Origin: Edaphochlamys debaryana
Lineage: Eukaryota; Chlorophyta; Chlorophyceae; Chlamydomonadales
Assembly: GCA_016858145.1 (NCBI GenBank)
Contig: JAEHOE010000041.1
Span: forward strand, 186,001 to 250,000
Length of the DNA: 64,000 bases
Reading direction: 5' to 3'
Shown piece by piece: positions 22,839-35,700 of the stretch (positions are counted from its first letter, which is position 1; every line of letters begins with the position of its first letter). The translations under genes and the position numbers were made by a program. The notes beneath the pieces were generated by a model, which worked only from the letters and a program-made list of their open reading frames with translations, searched no databases and was not told where the DNA came from.

Positions 22839-25800
22839 ATGGAGGACATGAGGGTCGTTCCGGACTGTCGGACCCGGCGTGCAGCAGGCCGCAACTCGCG
22901 CGCACAAGACACCCCGCCGCGGCCCGACCAAGGAGGGCCGCAGAGGGGACCGCCGGGGTCCAGCCCCCAGGCCGGCCCCTCACAGATACCTCCCAGCTCC
23001 CTCGGCCCACGGTGCCAGGGTGCGAGCGCTCAGGGTTTACGGGCAAAGTCGACTATGGGTGAAGACGCCGGCGCCGGCACAAGCTCTGCGCCGGCGGTGC
23101 CCCCGGGACCGAGAGGCGAGCTCGCGAGACAGCTGGTCAGGGAAACCCGGGGCGGCGAAGGCGGCGGCTCGGGCGCTGAGAAGTCTAGCGGGGGCGTGGA
23201 CGGGCGTGGCGCGACGACCGGCGGCCAGGGGCCCAGGTGGGTGCCTGCATGGCTGGGGGGCGGGCGTGAGGCTTACCTGCTTGCTGTGACCCAGTCAAGA
23301 GCTGCTCGTGTAAGCCTGCTCATTGCTGGTCCCGGTCGAAGATGCGTAACCGAAAACCTGATAGCCCTGCCCGCACCTCACACTAGCCTCCCGCTGCCCG
23401 CCGCATCAGCGCCTAGCTAACCGCATCGATCTACGGCACCTCCCCCTCCCCAGGCAGGTCCTGCCCCCCCTGGCCCCCTCCCCCTTCCCCTCCCCCTCCC
23501 CAGGCACGTCCTGCCGCCCCCCGGCTACTACGCCTCCCGCATGCAGCCCGAGGCCCGGCGGGCGCTGGAGGAGCTGGCGCAGCTGGCGGGGCTCGCCGGC
23601 GCCGACGTGCCGCCGGGCCTCTACGTGCTCAAGCATGCGCCCAAGCGGAGGGGCTCCGGAGTGGAGGCGGCGCCCCTGGCCGACGAAGTGGCCAGCGCCA
23701 CCTGGAGGCAGCAGGTGCAGGTACGGCGCACGGCGTACGGCGTACGGCAACGGATCAGGCTCCGCAATGGAAAGCATTGTGAGGGCGGTACAGACGGAGC
23801 GAGGGCGGGGGGCTTACAGCGGAGTCTGACGACCCACGCCCCGACGCACCGCCACCCCCCCGCCGTACGTACCGCAGGAGGTGGAGCAGGGGACCCTGCG
23901 CGCAACGTGCGAGGTGGCTCCGGTGGATGAGGCCTGCCACCCGTGCTGCAACAACCCGGGGGTGAGCCAGGGTCAGTGCTTCTTGCAATCTTGACACCAG
24001 GCAGGTATGTAGGCGTGCGAGAGGCTGAGGGCTGCGTGCGGGTCAGCATGCATCTAAAGCCTGAGACAAACAGTGCTGGCTCGTGCCCCCTTCCTGGCTA
24101 CCGTATGCATGCCGGCGGGCGCAGGTGAAGAGGGACCTGGGACTGGACCAAACCTGCGTCGTTCAGAGAGGTGAACTTGGGCAGCCAGGATGTGGGTCCT
24201 GCCGGGGGTAAAGACTGGGCGGTCCCTGCTGTGCTTCATTCCCTTTCCCGGGAGCAAGCCAAGGTTGCTTCACCTGCCGTCACACGTTTAGCAGCAGATG
24301 CCTTAGGATGCCGGCTTCTGGCCCCACTGACCCTACCCTCCCTCCCATTCCACCCGCGCACCAGAGGGCATCAGGGCCCACGCGCTGGCTGGGTGCTACT
24401 TCGGCCGGCTGCACTGCGAGGTGTGGTGGGGTCGGCTTTCGAAGTGAGCACTTTGGCTGGGGCGCCTTGGGGATCCTGCAATCGGTGTAACCTTCTGCGC
24501 CCCCTTGGCCGGTCCTCGACGTCAGGAGGCGCTCCGTGCCCAGGGGGAGGCACGGATGGGCGCCGACCTCCGGGCCAACGTCTCCTTCGACTTCTTCCAG
24601 GTACGACAACGTCCGACTGATACCGTGTCAAACTCCCCAGACCATCCGGCCCATTGGTCGAGCCTCTTCACTTGGGCCTCCTCTTTGCTTTAGACTCCAC
24701 ACAAATGAACAGCCCAGCCAACTGCTTGAGCCTCCTTACTTGGACCTCCCGCTACCATTAGAGCCCCCCGCCCAGACCACCCCGCCCATTGCTTGCCTGC
24801 TTCTTAGAATGATGACTTCCATCTCCTCATCGAGGGTGACGTGGACAACTGCATCCACGTAAAGACCAACTCGCCGTACTGGTGGTGAGTCATTTACAAA
24901 TCTCTCGGTTGGCAGCGCAAGCACTTCGCCAACCGCCACGCACGGCACGGTCTGGACCCTCAGGGCACATGCAATGCCGATGAGGCTTGCGCCCGCTCTT
25001 GCAGCGATCTGATCCTCGCCCTGGCCCCGTGCATGCTCCCGTTCTTTTAACACACAGGGGCAGCTGCCAGGAGCTGTGGGAGGGCTGTCCCCGCGTGCAG
25101 CAGTCGTGCCGGCGGGGGGCCTGCACCTGCCACCTGTACAAGCGCCGCAAGCCAAACATCCGCGCCCTGCCCGTGGGTGTGCTTGCGTGCGTGCTATGCG
25201 CGCGCCTGTTTAGGTAGGCTTGATCCTTCTCGGCCCTCGCTGACACATAGGTCAGGCGCACAGAGCCCATTTCCGTTGGTCCCTCTCTGATATTGCCGCG
25301 GCGCCCGCCCCTTCCTCCACCACTTCCCCTTCCCTCCCGTTCGCGCGCCCCTTCCGAACCCCCGCCAGTGCATCCTCAAGACAGCCAACCCCGCCCTCCC
25401 CTTCGAGCCGCGCCTGCTGTTCTACACGCTGACAGCGATCGGGGCGGGGAGGGAGCAGCTGCTGCAGTACACGGCGAGCCAAGAGGACGAAAAGGTACGG
25501 ACATACCGGTACTCGGGTACCAATGGGGCCTCCCTCGTCATCACACGCGACCCTGCGATGCCGCGTGGCGAGCGAGCCCGCCCCTCAACCTGTTCATGTC
25601 TGCATCGCTGGCCCTCTGCCCTCTTCCCCCCGCAGGACTACTTTCTGGCTTGCTTCCAAGAGTTTGGAGGCAATTCTCAGGCAAGCAGCAGCAGACCATG
25701 CTCATGCTCATTCTGATGATCATGATGGCAGGGCGCGTGTAGGGGTCCTGGTCCGGGGCCGGCCCTTCGTAGGACTGATCCCGCCGGTACAAGAGGGGCT

Positions 25801-27476
25801 GACGGGGTGTGGAGGTTAGGGGCGCACCAGCAAGACGTCCAATGTCCAATGACCCGCACGCTTTGCCTTGCTTCCACACACTTCCTGCACTGCAGCAGCC
25901 GGAGGATACCGAGCGGACGAGGGCGGTGGCCAACCATGACCGCCTGCTGCTGAGGGGCGTGCGGAGCGTGCGGAGCCGCCGCAGCAGGACGCAGCGGCGG
26001 CGCCGCGCCGGGGCGGTGGCGGCGGCGGCCTCTGACCCGGACCCAGACCCAGACCCAACCCCAGAGGAGGAGGAGAACGAGGAGGAGGAGGAGGAGGAAG
26101 AGGAGCAGGAGCAAGAGGAGGGTGCGGCATCGCCAGGCGGCAGTGAGCGCTCGAGGGGCTCGGACTCTGCACCGACCGGCCAGACGAAGGGCCGGAGGGC
26201 GGAGGGGGTGCAGGAGGCGAGCAAGGCACCTGGGCTAACCGGGTGCCGCCAGTTACGGAGCCGGTTGATCGAGGCTGCTCCGGCCGTGGCCGCGCCTGCG
26301 GGAGCGGCAGCGGCGGCGGCAGTGGCGGCGGTTGGGGGTGCAAACGGCAGAAGCCCCACCGCTGGCGGCGGTACCACCGGTACCAGTGGACAAGACGAAG
26401 CGTGTCATACACCTGGAGCGAACGTCAGCGCACGGGCCGGGGCGATCCCGATGCTGTTCAACGCTGCGAACGTCAGCGCAAGGGGCGGCGCCGCCGCCAC
26501 AGTGCTGCCCAACGCTGCCAGCCTCAGGGCCCCACAGAGGTCGCGGGAACGGCGAGGCGGCGGCGAGGGCTCCACGGCGGGTCGGCTTGGGTCCTCATCC
26601 CCAAGCGGCGGTGCTCCGGCCGACCTGGGTCTGGATCTGCGTTTGGATCCAGATCTGGAGCTGGATCTGGATTCGAACGGGGCTGAGCACGTGGGCCGAG
26701 GGTCTGGGGCGCCGCGCACAGCAGGCACCGCAGCCGCGGCCCTTGGGCCCAGCAGCGCCCGCTGCAAGGGTGCCTCAGGCGAGGCCGCTTGGCCGGGTGG
26801 TGGCGGAGGCTGCAAGAGCCGCGGCGACCGCCTGGACCTCCCGCTACCAGCACCGGTACCAAGGACAGAGCGGCACGGGGCCCCTGCTGGGTCATCCGGC
26901 GGACCGGTTGCGCCATGCAACGGAGCGGCGGCGGTGGGCAGCTCTCGAGGACCCGAGGGCTGCCCGACGCAGGGCTGCACGCCCGCAGCAGGGCAGGATC
27001 CCGCCGTGCCGCCGGCGCGGACCCCCGCCTCCGCCGTCGTTGCTGCTGCGGCGGCGGCAGCGGACGCCCAGGACCGAGGCGGGGAAGAGAGTCGCATTCG
27101 GGTTTGGGAGCCTAAGGAGGGACGGGCGGGCGCAGCGCCTGGCGATGGAGGGGCAGGGGGGACGGGAGGGGGGACCACACAGCCGTCCGCCAAGCGCCGC
27201 AAACCCACCCCCGCCCCCGACCCCGCTACTGAGGCCCCCCTGGGCGGCACTGGGTTTGGGGTTGTGTCCCGACATGCGACCGAAGCTGGAGCCGGACTGG
27301 GTGCCGCGCCCCGCGGTGAGGAGCCCTGCGGAGCCGGGGCCGGGACCAACACGGGCCGGGGCTGGTGGTTGGCGGCGGGGCTCAGCGGCTCCGAGCGTGG
27401 CTCAGGCGTGGGAGCGGCGGCTGGCGGCGGCGGCTCCGAACGTGGCTTGGGCGACAACGAGGCAGCGGTGATGGCA

Positions 27477-27514
<38 letters not shown>

Positions 27515-28184
27515 CTTGTCGGCGGCCTCCTTGCGGCCCGTGGGATCGGCGGCGGCAGCGGCCATGGCCGCCGCGGGAGGGGCTCCTGCTGGCGGCGGAG
27601 GCCGTGCCGGTGCTGACGGCGGCAGGAGCGCGGGGGTGGGTGACGGCGAGGAGGCCGGGGGCGGTGCCGGGGGCGCCTCCGCTGGCGGCGCCTCTGCCTC
27701 CGCTGGCGGCGCTGGAGGGGGCGTCGGCGGCAGCGGGCAGCGGAGGGGGAAGGGCGGGGCTGGCGCTGGCCGAGCTGCTACGAGCGGCGCCGGGGCCGGT
27801 GGGGAACACCCTGGAGGGGGTGCGTCTGCGAGGGACGGCCCCGGCGGCGGCGGTGGCGCCCGGCCGGCGCGACACACCGCTGCGGCCCCTGCCGCCGACG
27901 CCGGGCCGGGCAGGGGGGGCTCGATGGCGGCGGTACCAGCGGCAGCTACGTCGGCAGCAGCGGCAGCGACCCCGGCAGCGGCCGCAGCGGCAGCCCCATC
28001 GGCGGGAATGGCGGCGGCGGCAGCGGCCCCGGCGGCCCTGGCTGATGCTGCGCCCGGGCCGCCGGCGCTGGCGCCCGAGGGCTCTAGGCACAACCCCATC
28101 GAAATCGACCTGGTCATCGAGATTGACACGGTGATTGAGATCGACATGGTGAATGAGATCGACACGGTCATCGAGATCGACTGA
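22839..28184 (+). CDS. SET-like protein B with Cys insert, acidic/Ala-Gly tail and terminal IEID repeats
   Basis: Exons: 22839-23236, 23504-23720, 23878-23961, 24125-24170, 24365-24420, 24526-24600, 24808-24884, 25058-25172, 25369-25494, 25636-25680, 25896-28184; about 1,175 aa. Exon order and phases parallel gene C almost one for one. After YFGRL (residue ~258) come NVSFDFF and VDNCIHVKTNSPYWW. The Cys insert is CQELWEGCP...SCRRGACTC, and the SET-type end is FEPRLLFYTLTAIGAGREQL. The last exon encodes ~762 residues: an RRR/acidic segment, then disordered Ala/Gly/Pro/Arg. The C-terminus ends in PIEID followed by four more EID units (residues ~1146-1175). The intron after 25680 has a GC donor (CAG|GCAAGC) and no alternative GT before a stop. 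The ATG is the first in the open frame; an upstream exon cannot be excluded. Nuclear localisation is inferred from basic stretches. Confidence 0.72.
28098..28181 (+). repeat. 18-nt coding repeat (ATCGAGATYGACAYGGTG) at the end of gene B
   Basis: About five imperfect 18-nt units encode IEID(T/L/M)V repeats and run up to the TGA stop. Gene C has a single PIEID at the same place, so the array is an expansion of a conserved C-terminal motif. Confidence 0.85.
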
Positions 28185-29773
28185 CAGGGTTAGGCTGTTC
28201 GGGGGCGAACCAGGACAAGACATGAGGGCCAAAGGGTGGCATGGACTTGCCGTTGCTGCCGGGTGTGCGGGCAGTGGTGCGGGTGCCGTGCGGAGGATGT
28301 GCTCGCATCCGCCATTGACCGTTGACCACGTTGGGGTTGGAGCAGAATGTCACGTTGAGGTTGGAATTGTTTGTCAAGCTGTGAGGGCTGCTTGCTTCAC
28401 GGGGGAGGAGGTAGAGCCGGCTGCGCAAGGGCGTAGCCGGGTGGTTCCGCCCAGCGACCAGCTAGGGCGGTAACACGAAACACGTAGTGTGGCCAGGGAA
28501 GGGAGCTTAGGGCGGTGACATGTACGCTCAGCAGGGCGGCCACGAAAGGCGTGGGCAGTGCTGTCGTATGTTCTTGGCCAAGAGGGGAAGGCGAGGAAAT
28601 GGGGGGGGAGCGGGGAAGGAAAAAAGGGCGACGAGGGTGCGCGAAAAGCAAGGCCAGCAAAGTGCGACGAAGCGGGGGAGCGGGGGCAAGGCGCGTTAAG
28701 GCCTGGAGGGCCTAGAGAGGGCCTAGCGTCCTTGGGCGCAGCCGGGTGGTCCCCGGCAATGAGCGCGGCGCTACGCCCCGTTGTCTATAATAACCCCTGC
28801 AATGAGGGCTGCATGCTTGTGGGTGGGGGTGGGGGGCTGGGGGCGGCTCGCGGCTGTGCAAGCGGTGCAAGGCGTGGAAAGGGAGCCCGCATGGATGGGG
28901 TGGTGCTAGGGGTGGTGCTAGAGCAGTTGGTACCCGCGGGTTGATCAGGCCTGACCACCTGTTTCACGGTGGAAAAGGGTGGTGTATGAATGTGGCTACA
29001 TCGGGAAGGCGGGGAAAGGGGCGGGAAGCAAGGCGCACAAGGGCCCCAGGAGGTTCTGTGCTCGCAGGGGCCGTGCAGCGAAGTCCGGTCGACGACGAAG
29101 GGGGATGCAGCTAAACGCAGCTAGGCTGTGCGCAACGCAACAGAAAGATGGAGAGGCCGAGCAATAGGCAAGAGCAAGCAGCCGCACGGGGGATCCTAGG
29201 GACACAAGGGCCTCAGGAGGGGGCGCGGGGCTACCCTAAACTGGCTTGATCGGGGCGGTCGGGGCTCCCCGTCCCCGCTAGCCGCAGGCCGCAGCACGCC
29301 CAGGCCGCTCACGCGCACAGCACATGCGGGGCCAGGTTGCCGCTCAGCACGGCGCCTCGATAGGCGCTTGTTCTGCCGGAACCTCATTACGCTGGAGCCC
29401 AGCCAGGCGAGGTCTGCAGGCGAGCACTGTTCAAGCGGAGATCGTGCGTCGCTCGGGTCCGAGGCCCGCCCGGCACAGCCTCAACAAGACAGCCTTCCGT
29501 GTTTCTCGCCCTACACATATCACACCAACCAACCTCATACCGCATTCACCGGCCTTCTGGCCGAGGTCCCGCGATGCTCGCATCGGCCCAAATTAGGCTT
29601 GCCGGCTCGTCTTCGGCGAACCTGTTAGCTATAGAGAGCTGAAGTCCGTCGTTCCGAGGCGGGGTTTGACTCTGGGCTGGCCGCACGCGCGCATGGGCCA
29701 GGCCCGGCGCGAGAGCAGCGAGCCAGCGCGCTCCGTGCCCGCTCTAGGCACCACAAGGCCTTTTTGAGGTCCA
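28185..29773. other. Intergenic B/C
   Basis: G-rich plus strand, no exon or domain recognised. A phrase around CGTAGCCGGGTGGTTCC (28432) recurs as CGCAGCCGGGTGGTCCC (28738), suggesting a diverged internal duplication. Holds the gene B 3' UTR and the gene C promoter. Confidence 0.35.
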
Positions 29774-32700
29774 ATGGACGCACGGGCGGGCAACCGTTCG
29801 CCCGACGACCCGGGACCCCGCCGAAGCGGGCTTGTTGCACGCAAGTCGGCCGGCGGCCCCCCGCCACCCGCGATGCAAGCGGGGGCCGGCCCCTCGCAAG
29901 ACCCTCCAGGACACAAGGCGGCCGCAGTGGATGGGACAACGGCGACGGGGCGAGACCCGGCGGCAGCAGGGCCTGGCTTCCCGCCCCCGCCGAGGCCGCC
30001 TGTGCCCAGCCGCAAGACCGCCCAGACCTTCCCCACCCGCTTGCAACCGCTCGACGCCCCACCCTCAGCCCCCGCACCCACCCCCGCGGCCCCCGCTCCG
30101 CCCAGCCCGCTGAAGAGTGCTGCTGCGGCCGGAGGTACAGCAGCACCCACGCCCGCGGCCGTGGGTCCCTCCACGGTTCTGTCGGGCGCTGCAGCGGCCG
30201 CAGGCTCGGCGGCAAGGGTCGGCGCGGCAGCAACGCCGGGGCTGCGGCGCTGGCCAGCTCCTGCCTCTGGAGGGTGCGGTGCGGGATGCAGCCACGGCGG
30301 CGGAGGCTCCGGCGGCTGGGGTGCAGGGGCGGGGCCGTCGGGAGGAGCTGGGGGAGCGGGCGGGGGTGGAGCGGCGACCAGCGGCTTTGGCGGCGGTGGC
30401 GCCACGGCCAGCGGCGTGGGCGGCGGTGGTGGCGCTCCGCAGGGGCCCAGGTGCGCACCTAGCTCGCCACCCTCGCCACTCTCTCGGCGCGCTGTGGCAT
30501 TGCGTTGCTTTGCCTTGGACTTCGGACAGCCATGTCCTGGCGCCACAGGGCAACCGCCATCCAACCTTCGGTCTGCGGGTATGCCCTCCTCCCTCATTCT
30601 TGCCCAACCTCCCCTCCCTCCCCCTCCCCAGGCAGGTCCTGCCGCCCCCCCGCTACTACGACGAGGACCGCATGCAGCCAGAGGCCCGCCAGGCCCTGGA
30701 GGAGCTGGCAAACCTCGCGAAACTGACGAGCCCCCACGCAGTGGAGGGGCTCTACGTAGTCACGACCGGGAAGGACTGCAAGAAGAAGTCGGGCGTGGAG
30801 GTTAAGCGGCTGGCGAACGTATACAAAAGCCAGTACTGGAAGCAGCAAGTGCAGGTACGGCGTTCGGGCTGCTGAGACCTGAGCGAGCTGGGACCTCGGA
30901 GGGCAGCGGAGGGAGGGGCGGGCAAGGGGTGAAGCGTGGCGCAAGTGTGTCGAACGCCCTGCCGGTATCATGTCATGCCTCGCAGGAGCTGGAGAAGGAA
31001 TCCCTTCCCGTGCGGTGCCATGAGGTCTCCATCAACGACCCCTGCCACCCCTGCCGCAACAATCCGGCGGTAAGGGTGCACTGCAGCCAGCACCTACATG
31101 TGTGGGGACCCGACACACCTAGCGCGTCACGTCACGCGCCGCCTGACACCTTGTCACCCATTTTGGCTTAGCGGCGAAAACCATCGCAGCCCAGGTCCGC
31201 TGCCGCGTCATCACGCCCCTGACTTCCCCAGCCCCGTCTTGGCTTGCGCCTTCCCCGCCCGCTCGTGTCCCCCAAACGCAGGTGCGGCGAGACATGTCCG
31301 TGCCGCAGACCGGGGTGGTCGCGTCAGGTGGGGCGGGGCCGGCGGGGCGTCACACCCCTGTCTGCGCCCAACAACACACTCCCCTCTCCACTCCTCTTCA
31401 TTTGCGCCCAACATACCGGTAACTACACTCCCCATCGCCGCAGAGCCCCTGCCCGACCTCACCATCTTGGGAGTCTACTTCGGCAAGCTTTACACCGAGG
31501 TGCGCAGGCGGCCTTTGGCCGCCGGCCCCGAAGCTTCTGTTCAACGAGCCTGGTCATCAATCGTCATCTTCTTTTCTCCCCCAGCTGTTTTTACCTCACA
31601 CCCCTCAGCATCCGCTCCGCTTCCTCCAGCCAAACGGCTGGTGCCATACTGGTGTGCCACAAGCATTGCACCCTCATGCGCCCCGCTCTTTCCAGCCAAA
31701 CGGCCACTGTCACACGTCTACTATCACGTGTGAGCCAGAAGTGGTGCATCCTCATGCGCTCTGCTCCCCTCCAGGCCGGCTGGAAGGCGCGGCGTGCGGG
31801 GGCCGTGGGCAACGATCTCAACGCCAACGTCACCTTCGACTTCCCGGGTGCACCGGTGAGCTCACAGAGCGACACACCGGGACGACAGCCGGCACTCCCC
31901 GTTACAGCATGTGCACCTTGCGGTCTTGGTGGCAGCTGGGTACCTGGTTGCGGCCCGAGGGGAGCGCGTGCGTGCGGGGGTTATCTTAACGACATGCGTA
32001 CCGTACACGTCCCACACAACCTCCCGTCATGCCCCGCATGCCCCCTATGACACCCTCCCCGGGCCTGCCGCTCCTCAGGGCACGCCCCATGCGCTGCAGC
32101 CCCTCCTGGCGGGTGACGTGGACACATCCCTCATGGTCAAGGTCAACGATCCGTACCCCTGGTGAGATACCTGCCGTACATTTTGCCGTACTCGGCATCA
32201 GGTGGCTGTCTTGGTTTCCATATTGCCCCCGCACTTGCGATGTGTTGTGCTCCCAACGCGTGTGACCAACGCTCTGTGTCCAACGTTTCCTGCCGTATCG
32301 TGCCGTATCCTGCTCCCCCGCAGGGGCCCGTGCTCGAAGCTGTGGGCGGACTGCCCCCACGTGCTTCACGCCTCGCAGGGCGCCTGCACCTGCCACAAGT
32401 ACGAGAAGCTCGGGCACAACGTGTTCGCCCTGCCCGTGAGTGGTACGGTACACGGCAGTGTGGCGCTTTGTACCGTCCCGTACAGCAGCTGGCTGCTCCT
32501 GACCGCACTCTCCACCTTGTCCCCACCCCAGCCCGCGCCCCGCCGGCCCCACCCCGCCCCGCCCCGGCACTTCCATGTCAAGAAATGCAAGCTTGCACCG
32601 CAAGACGGCTGCCGTGTTATTGCTTCTTGCATCTCGAGCCTATCTTTTCGCGCTACCCGCCGAGCCCGCTTCTTGTATTCTTCTGCCCCCCGCCGCAGTG

Positions 32701-35700
32701 CATCCTGAAGAAGCTCGACCCGCGCACCAAGCAGCCCGTGTTCGAGCCGCGACTGCTGTACTACACGATCGCTGAGGTGGCGCAGGGGCATGAGCTGCTG
32801 GTCAGATACTCCGCCGACTCCAAGGTACGGTATGGTACGACAATGATACGGTATGCTACGACAATGATAACCGCCCGAGAGGCTTAATTGATGTGGCATT
32901 GACACTGATCCGCCGTACGCCGTACACCCCTCAGGGATACTTCGAGTCCTGCCTTCGCAAGTTGCAGCGGGTGAGTGGCAAGGGCAACACGGGCCGCGGG
33001 GGGCGGACCCGCCTGGGAGGTGTGGCCCTACGGCGAGACAGGCGTCCCGGTAGCCGGCCTGCCCTGCCCCCCCCAGGCGTCCCAGCCCCGAGCCCCCCAC
33101 CCAGACTCTGCCCCATGCCCCCCCGCCCCCTCTCCCCCTCAGGCCCAACGCCTCCAGCGGCTGGTGGATGAGTGCGAGTCGCTCCGGGGGCGGCTGGCGG
33201 CGGCGCAGGCGCGGGCGGAGGAGGGCGAGGGCCGCAGCGGGCGCCTGAAGCGGGAGCTCGAGGTGGGCAGGGGGGGTGGGGGCTTCGATTGTGGCGGTTG
33301 GCGGTTGGGGGTTGGGTTATGTGCTCTGCTCCTTCCTTCCTTGCCCTCTCGCTTCGCCTGCCTTGGTGGGGTTGCAGGCAGGGGCGTACGCTTGGGGTTT
33401 AGGGGTGTAGGGCGTGTTCACAGCCTTTGCAACCACCATAGCCCTCTGCGTGTCCACAGCCTTTTGCACCGCCCCACAGCATGGGCCGTCCTGCACGGCA
33501 CACACCTTGGCCTCCCTCCGGTCAAGCCCCTCACTCTGTAAACTGCATCGCCCCGGGCTCTTCCCTGCCAAGCCCCTCTATCCGTCAACCCCTCCGCTCT
33601 CATTCTCACCTTCAGGCACTGCGGGCCGAGCGCCAGACGCTGCTGGCTACCGCCCAGGCCTCCGGAGCGGCCGGCGGCGCCGCCGGTGCGGCGGCGGTGG
33701 CGGCGGCGGTTGAGGCGGCGGCGGCCGAGGAGCGGCGGCGCGCGGCGGCGGCGGCGGCGGAGGCTGCCGAGCGGTTGCGGCTGTTGGAGCGGGTCGGGGC
33801 CCTGGAGCTGAGCGAGGAGAGGCTGCGTGGGGAGCTGCAGGTGCGTCTGGGTTTTGGGGAGTTGGGGTGGTTGGGGGTTGGCGGTCTGTTGGGTTTGGTT
33901 GGGTTGAAGCAACCAACCGACCAACCGACCAACCAACTTACAGGCCAGGGACGTGGAGCTGGATCAGGCGCGGGCGCTGCTCAACCACGAGCGACTGTTG
34001 CAGAGCCGCGGCAGGGTGGGTGGGCGGGTGCTGGCGGGTGGTGGTGGTGGGGGCTTGGGGGTGGCGGGTGGTGGGGGCGCTAGGGGGCGTTGTGTGCTAG
34101 AGGGTGAGGACGGAACAGGGCGTATGAAGGCGTGGTTTAACCACATAACCACATAACCGCATAAGTAAGGGTGTGGCTGTGGGGCCTCGACACATGGCAT
34201 GTTGAGCGGTGCAGTGAGCTTAGCGACCGCCCGTTCACTATTTCCCGCAGGGACGCGCCAGGGGCCCCCGCGCGGAGGCGGCGGCCGCGGCCCCAGCCGG
34301 GGAGCAGGCGGCAGAGCAGGCGCCGGCAGCAGAGCGCGAGGTCCGGGCGGAAGACGAGGAGGCGGAGGAAGAGGAGGAGGAGGCGCGAACCGAGGGCGCC
34401 TCGAGCAGCGGTGAGGACTCCGAGGATGTGACCTACGTGCCTGGCCAGCGGGGCCCCAAGGGCACGGGCAGGATGGGCCGGGGTGGCGCGGAGGCGGAGG
34501 CGGAAGGCGACGGCGAGGTCTTGCAGCCGCACAACCTACTCCGGCGCGACCGACTCGGTCGCAACCGGAAAGTGGGCGCCGGTGGCGGCGGCGGCGACGG
34601 GGCGGAGCCCACGCTCAAGGGCGGTATGCAGAGCTCGGGGGGAAGCGGAGCCGGGCCGGGCTCGGCGGCAGCGGGTCCCCGTGGCGGCAGGAGCGGCGCC
34701 GCTGCCGCTGCTGGCGGCGCCGCTGGGTCCTGCCGCCCGGCCCTCGTCAACCGAAAGCGCGGGACAAACGCCGACGCGCGGGCCGATACCGCAGCCATGC
34801 CGCCTCCCGCTGCGCTGCCGCCGCAACCGACCGCTGAGGCGGCTCAAGCGCTCGGCGCCGCCGCCGCCGCCACACCTGCCATCGCCGCTGCCGCCGCCGC
34901 CGCCGCCACCACAGTGCTGACAGCAGCGGCAAACGCTGCGGCGGCAACAGCCGCCGTAGCCCCGGCCCCGGTAGCGGCCGCGGCGTCGCCACCACCCGCT
35001 GCTGCCGGCGCTACCGCCGCCGCTGCCGCCGCCGACGCAGATGCGGCCGCCGCCGTCGCCCCCGCCGCTGACGCCCTCTTTGCCGCCGCCACCGCTGTCA
35101 CTAACCATGCGGCCGGCCTTGACGCGGCCACAGGCGCCGCTAGTGCGAGGGGCGGCAGCGGCGTTGGAAGCGGCGGCGATGGTAGCGGCGGCGGCGGCGG
35201 CAGCCGCCAGGACACGGAGATTGTGGACCTGTGCAGCTCGTCATCGTCTGACGAGGACAGCGACGGTGACGGCGACGGCGACGGCGGTGACGGCGGCGGC
35301 GGCGGCGGCGGCAGTGGCGGCGATAGCGATGGCGAAGTCGACAACGCTCCTGTCGGTGGCGGCGGCGGCGCTGGAAGCAACAACACCGCCCAGGCCGCCG
35401 CCGCCGCCGCCGCCACCGCCGCCGCCGCGGCATTCAGGGTGCCCCAGCTGCAGAGGCTCAGCCCTGCCGCCGCCGCCGCTGCCGCCGCCGCGGCGGCAGC
35501 CGCCATTACCGCTGCACCTCGTGCCGCCGCCGCCGCCGCCGCCGCTGGCGCTGCAGCTCAGGTGTTTGCCGATCCGTACACAGACGCATATGCACCGCCG
35601 GTCTCCGAAGGCGAAGAAGAGGAGGGTGACGACGCAAACCAGCCCGGGCCGGGGCCAGGCAGCCGCCGCCCCCTTGGTCACGGGCCGGCGGGCAAAGGCG

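Noticed and set aside
26405..28171. Minus-strand 588-codon open frame antisense to gene B tail
   Set aside because: Pure Ala/Pro composition shadow of the sense frame, no domain or splice support.
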